Shown here: piece after piece, positions 41,685 through 52,001 of the stretch | How positions within the stretch are numbered: the first letter of the stretch is position 1 | Layout: every line of letters begins with the position of its first letter | Source: a bacterium | Lineage (GTDB): Bacteria > Myxococcota_A > Bradymonadia > UBA7976 > UBA1532 | DNA: 64,000 nt | Direction of reading: 5' to 3' | NCBI GenBank assembly: GCA_030427205.1 | Contig: JAUHXC010000033.1 | Location: 1 to 64,000, forward strand | Made by a program: the position numbers and the translations under genes | Notes under the pieces: model-generated | Database searches by the model: none | Seen by the model: only the letters and a program-made list of their open reading frames with translations | What the model was told of the DNA's origin: nothing

Positions 41685-42107
41685 ATGACCGCCGATCACG
41701 CGCTCGGCATCGAGCTCTTGAAGACCGCCCGCACCGTCGCGGTGCTCGGCGCCCACCCCGAGCCGTCACGGCCGGCGCACTACGTGCCGGCCTACCTCGT
41801 CGAGCACGGCTACACCGTCTACCCGGTCAACATCACCAAGGTCGGCCAGACCCTCTTCGGGCAGCCGGTGCGCGCCAGCCTGACCGAGCTCGAGGGCCCG
41901 ATCGACGTCGTCGATGTCTTCCGGCCCTCGTCGGCCATCGCCGATCACGTCGACGAGATCCTGGCGATGACGCCGCTGCCCGGCGCGGTGTGGCTGCAGC
42001 TCGGCATCCGCGACGACGCCAGCGCCGAGAGGCTGCGCGCGGCGGGCATCCGCGTGGTGCAGGACCGCTGCATGCTCGCCGATCATCGACGGGCCGGGCT
42101 CGGCTGA
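41685..42107 (+). CDS. CoA-binding domain protein (YccU type)
   Basis: 140 residues, the size of single-domain CoA_binding_2 proteins. ATG 41685 has CAGGAGGCG upstream. Rossmann-like motif TVAVLGAHPEPSRPAHYVPA near residue 16, then YPVNITKVGQTLFGQPV and VDVFRPSSAIADHVDEIL. The end, VWLQLGIRDDASAERLRAAG and VVQDRCMLADH, is the typical C-terminus with a conserved Cys. The family resembles one subunit of succinyl-CoA synthetase but has no known activity. It precedes the fatty-acid degradation pair. Confidence 0.88.
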   Translation: MTADHALGIELLKTARTVAVLGAHPEPSRPAHYVPAYLVEHGYTVYPVNITKVGQTLFGQPVRASLTELEGPIDVVDVFRPSSAIADHVDEILAMTPLPGAVWLQLGIRDDASAERLRAAGIRVVQDRCMLADHRRAGLG

Positions 42108-42274
42108 AACGCGGTCGATCCGGACCTGTGCGACCCGCCCCGCGCGCCTGCATCTCATCGTCCCGGCGATTCTCCCGGGCCGCCGCGGGATCCCGGTTCC
42201 CGATCCCCCCGTGGATCTGCTATGTCCCCCGCGCGATACGCGTGAGCGCGAGGCGAACGAGGAGGATGAATCCC

Positions 42275-44239
<1,965 letters not shown>

Positions 44240-44253
44240 CCCAGGAGCACGAC

Positions 44254-45534
<1,281 letters not shown>

Positions 45535-45545
45535 CCCCCGCGTCG

Positions 45546-45577
45546 GCCCCGCGCGACGCCGGGGCGCTCACTTTTCC
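45546..45577 (+). terminator. Possible terminator after the thiolase gene
   Basis: GCCCCG (45546-45551), 8-base loop, CGGGGC (45560-45565), then GCTCACTTTT. The short stem and brief T-run make this moderate. Confidence 0.45.
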
Positions 45578-45649
45578 CGTGACGGTCGGCGCCTCTTCGC
45601 ATCGTAGGAGTCGGCAGTGAGTTCGAAGGCACCGCTCGCAGCGGCGCAC

Positions 45650-46236
45650 GCCTTCGGCTCGCGGGTCGATCCGGCCGGAGGCGGTGATCGACGTCCGCGG
45701 TCTCGGCTTCAGGGCGGGACCCCCCGCGAGGCCACCGCTGGCCTCGAGCAGCCGCAGCCCGCGGCTGCCGTCGGTGCCCGCGCCGGTCAGCACGATACCG
45801 GCGGCCCGATGCCCGTATTGCTCTGCCAGGGACTCGAAGAGGTAGTCCACCGGCCGCCGGCCCTCCTGACGGTCACGGGGGCGCCAGAGCTCGATCACCC
45901 GTCGCGCACGCCCATCATGGTGCCCGGCGGGATGATGTGGATCCGGTCGGCTTGCAAGGGCATGCCGTGCTCGGCTGCGACGATCGGCAGGTCGCTGCCC
46001 GGGCGCAGCAGCTCGACGCGCATGCTCTCGTGGCTCGGGTCGGGGTGCTGGACAACCAGATAGCAGATGCCGGCGTTGGCCGGCAGGTGGGGCAGCAGCG
46101 CTTTGAACGCCTGTAGACCTCCGGCGGAAGCGCCGATGCCGACGATGAGTCGCGCCGGGTTCTGAGCAGTGGTCGTTGGGCCTCGATGCCGTGGCTCGTT
46201 GGAGTCGGGCGCTGTATCCGACCCTGTAGGGAGCAC
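45650..46236 (-). pseudogene. CheB methylesterase-domain relic (frameshifted)
   Basis: The upstream segment, from about 46190 to 45895, reads LIVGIGASAGGLQAFKALLP, then YLVVQHPDPSHESMRVELL and RIHIIPPGTMMGVRDG, and meets a stop at 45895. Shifting by one base continues with VIELWRP, PVDYLFESLAEQYGHRAAGI and VLTGAGTDGSRGLRLLEASG. Catalytic Ser, His and Asp sites of CheB are all present but split between two frames. There is no good start or ribosome-binding site, no receiver domain and no chemotaxis gene nearby, and the 3' end decays. It is likely the remnant of a CheB/CheR-type hybrid regulator. Confidence 0.75.
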
Positions 46237-46277
46237 GGCGCCCGCTGAGCGCCGATCCCTGAACCGTCCGCCGGCGC

Positions 46278-46643
46278 TCAGGCCCCCACCGCCTCCAGCC
46301 CCTCCGACCACGCGCGCAGCGCGTCGAGGCAGCCCAGCGCCGTGCGCCCCTTGTCGGTGAGCGTATAGGCCACCCCCGGCGGCGCGGTATCGAGCACCTG
46401 CCGCTCGACCAGGCCATGCGCCTGCAGGTGGCGCAAGCGCTCGGTGATCATCTTCTTGCTCGCCCCGCCCACCATCCGGCTGAGGTCGTTGAAGCGCACC
46501 GGCGCGTCCTGCAGATGCCACAGGATCGAGCCGGTCCACTTGCCGCCGAGGATGCGCATGCCGCGCTCGATCGCGCACGGCCGATCGCAGGCGTCGACCA
46601 CCGACTTGCGCCCCCGGGGATCACGCTCGACCCGCGCTTTCAT
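46278..46643 (-). CDS. HxlR-family transcriptional regulator
   Basis: 121 residues from ATG 46641-46643 with AGGAGG upstream. The HxlR (DUF24) winged helix is clear: CAIERGMRILGGKWTGSILW near residue 23, RFNDLSRMVGGASKKMITER and LRHLQAHGLVERQVLDTAPP, then VAYTLTDKGR. The Cys at residue 19 or 23 could sense quinones or aldehydes, as in YodB and HypR, but that is an inference. It is divergent from the MdaB-like gene by 107 bases, its probable target. Confidence 0.9.
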   Translation of the reverse strand: MKARVERDPRGRKSVVDACDRPCAIERGMRILGGKWTGSILWHLQDAPVRFNDLSRMVGGASKKMITERLRHLQAHGLVERQVLDTAPPGVAYTLTDKGRTALGCLDALRAWSEGLEAVGA

Positions 46644-46660
46644 GCCGCCTCCTGCCGCCA

Positions 46661-46690
46661 GATTGAAGGTTACGAAAAGTATACTGGTTG
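46661..46690. promoter_or_regulatory. AT-rich candidate operator between hxlR-type and mdaB-type genes
   Basis: The only AT-rich patch in the 107-base divergent region. It contains the palindrome GTATAC at 46679-46684 flanked by TACGAAAA and TGGTTG. HxlR proteins often bind such sites between divergent genes. No full promoter can be assigned. Confidence 0.4.
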
Positions 46691-46750
46691 AAGTCGGTTC
46701 CTTTGGCCAGCAGTTTGGGCGCACCACCCCAGACCCCCAGGAGCCGGACA

Positions 46751-47365
46751 GTGACCAACGTCTTGATCATCAACGGGCACCAGCCCTACCCGTTCGCGCC
46801 GGGCGCGCTCAACGGCGCCTTCGAAGCCCGCGCCCGGGCCTTCTTCGAAGACCGGGGCTTCACGGTGCGCACCACCCGGGTCGCCGACGGATGGCACGTC
46901 GACGACGAGATCGAGCGCCATCGCTGGGCCGACGTCGTCTTCATGCAGTTCCCCTGCAACTGGATGGGCGTCTCCTGGCGGCTCAAGCAGTACATGGACG
47001 AGGTCTACACCGCTGGCATGGACGGGCGGCTGTGCGCCGGCGACGGCCGCTCGCGCACCGACCCGGCGAAGCAGTACGGCACCGGCGGCACCCTCGACGG
47101 CACGCGCTACATGTTCTCGGTGACCTTCAACGCGCCGGCCGAGTCGTTCGGCGACCCCGAGCAGACCTTCTTCGAGGGCCGCTCGGTGGACGACCTGCTG
47201 TGGCCGATGCACCTCAACATGCGCTTCTTCGCCGCGGCGCCGCTGCCGACGTTCTCGTCCCACGACGTCATGAAGAACCCTCGGATCGAGAACGATTTCG
47301 CGCGCTTCGACGCGCACCTCGCCGCGGCCTTCGCCGCCGATGCCAACCCGGAGATCAACCGATGA
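46751..47365 (+). CDS. mdaB: NADPH quinone oxidoreductase, MdaB type
   Basis: 204 residues from GTG 46751 with AGGAG eight bases upstream. Flavodoxin-like fold of the MdaB/modulator of drug activity B family: NVLIINGHQPYPFAPGALN near residue 3, VVFMQFPCNWMGVSWRLKQ near 59, YMDEVYTAGM, and YGTGGTLDGTRYMFSVTFNA near 98. It reduces quinones with two electrons using FAD and NAD(P)H, protecting from redox stress. Stop overlaps the next gene (ATGA); HxlR regulator divergent. Confidence 0.9.
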   Translation: MTNVLIINGHQPYPFAPGALNGAFEARARAFFEDRGFTVRTTRVADGWHVDDEIERHRWADVVFMQFPCNWMGVSWRLKQYMDEVYTAGMDGRLCAGDGRSRTDPAKQYGTGGTLDGTRYMFSVTFNAPAESFGDPEQTFFEGRSVDDLLWPMHLNMRFFAAAPLPTFSSHDVMKNPRIENDFARFDAHLAAAFAADANPEINR

Positions 47366-47904
47366 ACCACACCGTGAAGCTGCACGCCGGGGCCGAGTGC
47401 CCGCCGATCGAAGCCGCCGACCTCGACGGCAACCGACGCGACCTGCGCGAGCCCGCCGGCGGCGCCGACTGGATGATGCTGGTCGTCTACCGCGGGCGGC
47501 ATTGCCCGATGTGCACCCGCTACCTCAATCAGCTCGAGACGGTGCGCCCGCGGCTGGCCGAGATCGGCGTCGACCTCGCGGCGGTCTCGGGTGACAGCGC
47601 CGAGCAGCTGGCCCGCCACATGGAGAAGCTGGACGTGCGCTTCCCGCTCTACCACGGGCTGACGACCGCCCAGATGCGCAGCCTCGGCCTGTACATCTCG
47701 CACCCGCGCTCGCCGAAGGAGACCGACCACGACTTCGCCGAGCCGGGCCTGTTCGTCATCAACGGCGCGGGGCGGCTGCAGGTGGTCGACCTGTCGAACA
47801 ACCCGTTCGTGCGGCCCGATCCGATGACCCTGGTCTCGGGGCTGGCGTGGATCCGCAAGCCGACGAACAACTACCCCATCCGCGGCACGGCTGCGTATCG
47901 CTGA
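47362..47904 (+). CDS. Peroxiredoxin-like (AhpC/TSA, thioredoxin-fold) protein
   Basis: 180 residues. Thioredoxin fold of the redoxin type: VYRGRHCPMCTRYLNQLETV near residue 41 with a CPMC redox pair, LAEIGVDLAAVSGDSAEQLA near 66, GLFVINGAGRLQVVDLSNNP near 132. The overall arrangement fits the AhpC/TSA-like group that reduces peroxides or disulphides. Translationally coupled to mdaB (ATGA), so it shares the redox operon and probably the HxlR control. Confidence 0.85.
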   Translation: MNHTVKLHAGAECPPIEAADLDGNRRDLREPAGGADWMMLVVYRGRHCPMCTRYLNQLETVRPRLAEIGVDLAAVSGDSAEQLARHMEKLDVRFPLYHGLTTAQMRSLGLYISHPRSPKETDHDFAEPGLFVINGAGRLQVVDLSNNPFVRPDPMTLVSGLAWIRKPTNNYPIRGTAAYR

Positions 47905-47934
47905 GCGGAGAGGGGATCGAGCGGCCCGACCCCC

Positions 47935-48700
47935 TGCGGCGAGGGCATCGAGCCACGCGGTCGGTGAGGCGAAGGGCTCGGCGGAGGGCTTCGATCTACA
48001 GCTCGAGCCACGGGACCCCCTCGGCCGAGGCCATTGGGCCGCTCGACCTGTCGAGCAAAGCCCTCGGCGGAGACCATCGGGCCGCGGGGTCGGTGGAGCG
48101 AAGGCCTGGGCGGAGGGCATCGGGCCGCTCGACCTGTCGAGCAAAGCCCTCGACCGAGCGCATCGGTCCATGGCCCGAGCGACGGGACCCACTGCGGCGA
48201 GGGCATCGGGCCGCTCGACCTGTCGATCAAAGCCCTCGACCGAGGGCATCGGTCCATGGCCCGAGCGACGGGATCCCCCTGCGGCGAGGGCATCGCGCCG
48301 GTCGACGTGTAGATCAAAGCCCTCGGCCGAGGGCATCGGTCCATGGCCCGAGCGACGGGACCCCCCTGCGGCGAGGGCATCGCGCCGGTTGACGTGTAGA
48401 TCAAAGCCCTCGGCCGAGGGCATCGGTCCATGGCCCGAGCGACGGGACCCCCCTGCGGCGAGGGCATCGCGCCGGTCGACGTGTAGATCAAAGCCCTCGG
48501 CCGAGGGCATCGGTCCATGGCCCGAGCGACGGGACCCCCCTGCGGCGAGGGCATCGGGCCATGGGGTCGGTGGCTCGAAGGGCTCGGCGGAGGGCGTCGA
48601 CCTACAGCGCGAGCGACGGGTCCCCCCGGCGGCGAGGGCATCGAGCCACGGGGTCGGTGGCTCGAAGGGCTCGGCGGTGATGCCCGCGGGACTTGGAGAG
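47935..48700. repeat. 43/87-bp-period intergenic repeat array 2
   Basis: A GAGGGCATCG-like core recurs at 18 positions; its CAT (or variant) falls at 47946, 47989, 48032, 48075, 48118, 48161, 48204, 48247, 48291, 48334, 48378, 48421, 48465, 48508, 48552, 48595, 48639 and 48682. Spacing is exactly 43, then alternates 44 and 43, the extra base being in a C-run. The central five units are nearly identical 87-bp dimers. Each holds small palindromes (CCATGG, GTCGAC). It occupies nearly the whole gap before the GNAT-PIN gene. No unique spacers, no cas genes. Confidence 0.88.
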
Positions 48701-48818
48701 TGCCGTACGACCCGGGCGCATACATCGTGCGGCGACGGCCCGATGCTACGAGATCGTGCCTGTTGACACATCGTCAGTGGCCCAATACGGTCGTCACCCT
48801 GGCGACGGAGGGCATAGA

Positions 48819-50936
48819 ATGGGCAGCGTTCGCATACTCGATCAGGCTGACGAGGCCGCCCCCTATCTCGACGACGTGATCGCCGCGACCGATGCTCACA
48901 AGAGAGAGCTCGGGTTTCTTCCCAAGGCTGTCTACGCGAGTGCGATCGATCAGGGTACCATCTGGATTGCGGTCAGCAATGGCTCCTACCGTGGACACCT
49001 GTTCTTCACGGGTGTCCAGCCTACCCTCAAGATTCAACAGCTGTTCGTCAGCCCCGGCTCCCGGAAGCGTGGTGTCGCTCGTGCCCTCGTCGAGGCGCTC
49101 GTCCGATACGGGGTCGAGGCTGGCTATGGCTCCATCCGCGCCCGAGTCGCCGAGGACCTCGACGCCAACGCCGCCTGGGCTCGGCTGGGCTTCGAGGTCG
49201 GGAAAGCGGTACCCGGCGGCCGAACCACGGGTCGCACCCTCCTGGTGCGTTATCGTCGGCTGATGCCACGTGGTCCTCAGACCAACTTCTTCGCTCTCTG
49301 CGATCAGTCGCGTCGCCAACTGAAAGAGATCAAGGCACTCGGACTGCCGGTGAGCGGGAGTGAATGCTATACGCTCGACGTCAATATCTGGCTGGACTTC
49401 CTCCTCGCTCGCGCACAGTTCGGCGAAATGGCCCGTGAGCTGATTCGGCAGGCGTCGCTTCGGGGACTGCGATTGCGCATCACTGAAGCGCTGCGCGAGG
49501 AGGCACGGCGAACATCGGCGAGACGGGTCCATGACCCTCTCTTGATGGTCGCGTTGGAGTGGCCGAGCCTCGAAGTCATCGAGGACGAATCCGTGGAGGC
49601 GCTCGTCGAAGATCTCCGATCGCTCGTCTTCCCCGACAGGAGCCTCGATCGACGTGGTGCCGCCAACGACATGTCAGACCTGCGCCATCTCGCATTGAGC
49701 ATCGTGAGCAATGCCACTGGGTTCATCACCCGTGATCGGCACTTGCTGCGGGCTCGAGCGGCGGTCGAGGCGCTGTATCGCTTGCGGATCGTCTCTCCCG
49801 CCGAGCTCTTGGAGGTGCAGCATGAAGGGCTCGGTACCCCTCGACTCGGCCTCGACAGCCAGGGAGCGGGTGTTCATCTCCTGCCGTTGAGCGGGGTGGA
49901 GCGGCGCGATGCGATCGCTTTCATAGACAGCTTCGTCGACGGAGAGCGTCCCCACCAGCGCCTCGATCCGGAGTCGGAAGGGCGCGTGTGCTTCATCGGG
50001 CGTGATCTGATCGGCGTGGTTCACTGGCCCGCGGCAACCTGTCAGTCGCCGCACGTCGAACTGCTCATCGCCGATTCCAACTCGGCAGGATTCGAGGCGC
50101 GTCGGCAGGCGTTCGACGTCCTCGTCGGTTGGCTCCTGCTGGAGGTGCGGCCACAGCAGGGTCTTCGGCGAGTGCTGCTTCGTGTCGATCTGGAGACGCT
50201 CGAAGACTTCGGGCTGGAGCTTCAACGCATGGGGTTCTTCCGCACCGCCCGGATCGGGGACTGCGTTCGGTTCCTGCTCGGCCGCCCGATCGACCTGCGG
50301 TGGTCAGACATCCAAGACGCCGTACAGCAGGAGTTGGGGGCCAGATCCAGATGGCTCGGCGGTCCCGACGGTGGGCCGGTCCTCTCGTTGACGACCGCGG
50401 ACGGCGAGCTGGCTCTCGAGCAGTTCGACTTCGAGACACGGTTCGGGTTGACGCGGGATACTCTGGAGGAGAAGGCCGCCTGGTATGTGCCTGTTCGGCC
50501 GGAGTTCCGGGACGAACTCCTGCCCAAGCCGCCTCAGATGGCGTTCCTGCGTCAGCGGGATGCCTCTCTTCGGGTCGAGCGGGTCTACTTCTGCAGCCCG
50601 GTCAAACCGCTCCCGGCCGCTGGGGATATCCTGCTCTGGTATGTCTCGAAGGATGACATGGCGATCGTCGGTTTCGCGCGGTGCACGGCGGCGACCATCG
50701 TCAGCGTCGCAGAGGCCCGCAGCCGGTTCGCCCGGCTCGCTGTCATCCGACCCGATGACGCGGCGAAGCGTGGCAAGGTCAAGTGCATCGCTTTCGACAA
50801 CTACACGCCGTTGCCTCGGCCGGTTTCGCTCGCAATGCTGCGGCGGCTGGGCGCTTACCCGAAGCAAGGCCCGGTCAAGGTCGTGCGATTGCCAGATACT
50901 GTGGAGTTGGTGGACCTCCTGACGATCGGGTACTGA
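48819..50936 (+). CDS. GNAT-PIN-PUA-like multidomain protein (candidate defence or toxin-antitoxin effector)
   Basis: 705 residues; ATG 48819 has CGGAGGG upstream. Residues 1-150: GNAT acetyltransferase (QQLFVSPGSRKRGVARALVE near 73). Residues 180-340: PIN-type nuclease with Asp187 in YTLDVNIWLDF, Glu223, Asp284 and Asp287 in NDMSDLRHLALS, and GFITRDRHLLRA, the usual four-acidic layout. Residues about 345-500 resemble a second degenerate GNAT fold (VELLIADSNSAGFEARRQAF). Residues 575-705 look PUA/EVE-like (GDILLWYVSKDDMAIVGFAR), a nucleic-acid-binding fold. GC and codon use are clearly lower and less biased than neighbours, suggesting transfer. An ASCH protein follows. Confidence 0.75.
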   Translation: MGSVRILDQADEAAPYLDDVIAATDAHKRELGFLPKAVYASAIDQGTIWIAVSNGSYRGHLFFTGVQPTLKIQQLFVSPGSRKRGVARALVEALVRYGVEAGYGSIRARVAEDLDANAAWARLGFEVGKAVPGGRTTGRTLLVRYRRLMPRGPQTNFFALCDQSRRQLKEIKALGLPVSGSECYTLDVNIWLDFLLARAQFGEMARELIRQASLRGLRLRITEALREEARRTSARRVHDPLLMVALEWPSLEVIEDESVEALVEDLRSLVFPDRSLDRRGAANDMSDLRHLALSIVSNATGFITRDRHLLRARAAVEALYRLRIVSPAELLEVQHEGLGTPRLGLDSQGAGVHLLPLSGVERRDAIAFIDSFVDGERPHQRLDPESEGRVCFIGRDLIGVVHWPAATCQSPHVELLIADSNSAGFEARRQAFDVLVGWLLLEVRPQQGLRRVLLRVDLETLEDFGLELQRMGFFRTARIGDCVRFLLGRPIDLRWSDIQDAVQQELGARSRWLGGPDGGPVLSLTTADGELALEQFDFETRFGLTRDTLEEKAAWYVPVRPEFRDELLPKPPQMAFLRQRDASLRVERVYFCSPVKPLPAAGDILLWYVSKDDMAIVGFARCTAATIVSVAEARSRFARLAVIRPDDAAKRGKVKCIAFDNYTPLPRPVSLAMLRRLGAYPKQGPVKVVRLPDTVELVDLLTIGY

Positions 50937-51013
50937 TACTTTTGTTCAGTGGTCTTGAAGCTGGGATGGAGTATGCGGCATCGTGAGCGAGCACCCTGGC
51001 CGACGTGGAGTCC

Positions 51014-51475
51014 ATGCGCGACGTCGTCATCTCGATAAAGCCCCGTTTTGTCGACCTCATCCTCGATGGCCGCAAGACCGTCGAGCTCCGAAAGGCGACG
51101 ACTCGACTGCCGAAGGGCACCCGGGCGTTGATCTACGCGTCTTCGCCCCGGATGGCTGTGGTCGCGCAGGCTCGAATTCATGCCCGCCATCGATTGCCGG
51201 TCGATGAGATCTGGTCCCGGTTCGGGCAGCGGGCCATGATCAGCGAAGCCGAGTTCACCGCCTATTACGGTGACGCGCGTGAGGGTGTAGCTCTGGAGCT
51301 CGAACGCGTTCGGCCGCTCATGGAGCCGGTCTCGCTCGCTGAGTTGCGTGGGTTCGACGGGGCGTTCCGTCCCCCGCAGAGCTATATGAGGCTGCCTCCT
51401 TTCTTGATATCGCTCGCCGAGCAACGCTTCGGTTGGACTCCGCGGCGGTTGGAGTTGGCTCCCCCGGGCATCTGA
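51014..51475 (+). CDS. ASCH-domain (PUA-like) protein
   Basis: 153 residues from ATG 51014 (TGGAG just before); GTG 51005 is an alternative adding three residues. N-terminal ISIKPRFVDLILDGRKTVEL and LPKGTRALIYASSP are the classic ASCH signature (SIKPxxAxxIxxGxKTxExR, GxxxxIYxSSP). ASCH domains bind RNA or nucleotides and some are ribonucleases or N4-acetylcytidine amidohydrolases. It lies 77 bases after the GNAT-PIN gene on the same strand and shares its atypical composition, so the pair probably moved together. It may be the antitoxin or a second effector. Confidence 0.82.
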   Translation: MRDVVISIKPRFVDLILDGRKTVELRKATTRLPKGTRALIYASSPRMAVVAQARIHARHRLPVDEIWSRFGQRAMISEAEFTAYYGDAREGVALELERVRPLMEPVSLAELRGFDGAFRPPQSYMRLPPFLISLAEQRFGWTPRRLELAPPGI

Positions 51476-51551
51476 GCGGCTGGAGAGGCGTCGGTATCCC
51501 TCGCGCAGTGAGAGTGGGTGCCGAGCGGCTGTGATGAGGTGCTCTCGCTGC

Positions 51552-51989
51552 CTACAGGAACATACCGCCCGAGACCTCGATGCGCTGGCCGGTGAGCCAG
51601 CCGCCCTCCTTCGAGCAGACGAGCGAGACGACGCCGGCGATGTCGGTGGTCTCGCCGACGCGGCCGAGCGCCGTATTCTGAGCGATGATCTGCGCCATCT
51701 GCGGCGCGTGCTCGAAGGCGGGCGCGGTGAAGTCGGTGTACAGCGCGCCGGGCGAGACGGTGTTTCCCCACGGCCCGAGCTCTTGGGCCAAGTAGCGAGC
51801 GAGCAGCTCGACGGCGGCCTTCATCGGGGCGTAGGCCACCAGGCCGGGATCGCGAATCGCGATGCCCGAGGCCATCCGCGGCACGCCGCGCATCCGCCGG
51901 GTGGTCGAGCGGATCGTGGCGATTCTGGGGGAGAGCGCGCCGGGCGGTTGACGATCGCCGGGCCGGGGTCTCTGGGTCATGAGAACCAT
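51552..51989 (-). pseudogene. SDR family oxidoreductase, 5'-truncated relic
   Basis: The C-terminal part of a short-chain dehydrogenase: catalytic Tyr and Lys in VAYAPMKAAVELLARYLAQE, then NTVSPGALYTDFTAP, TALGRVGETTDIAGVVSLVC and GGWLTGQRIEVSGG. The whole N-terminal Rossmann half with GxxxGxG is missing, and the upstream residues are Arg-rich junk, cut by the start of the next gene on the other strand. Probably non-functional. With the CheB relic it marks this region as a site of rearrangement. Confidence 0.7.
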
Positions 51990-52001
51990 GAGGAGGCTGG
52001 A

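Noticed and set aside
47935-48700. CRISPR array
   Set aside because: Units are contiguous without unique spacers and no cas gene is present. The same holds for the array at 13.2 kb.
47107-48771. 554-codon minus-strand frame through array 2, giving a 29-residue protein repeat
   Set aside because: 87 is a multiple of three, so any frame stays open across the dimers. There is no ribosome-binding site, and the frame runs antisense into mdaB and the peroxiredoxin-like gene.
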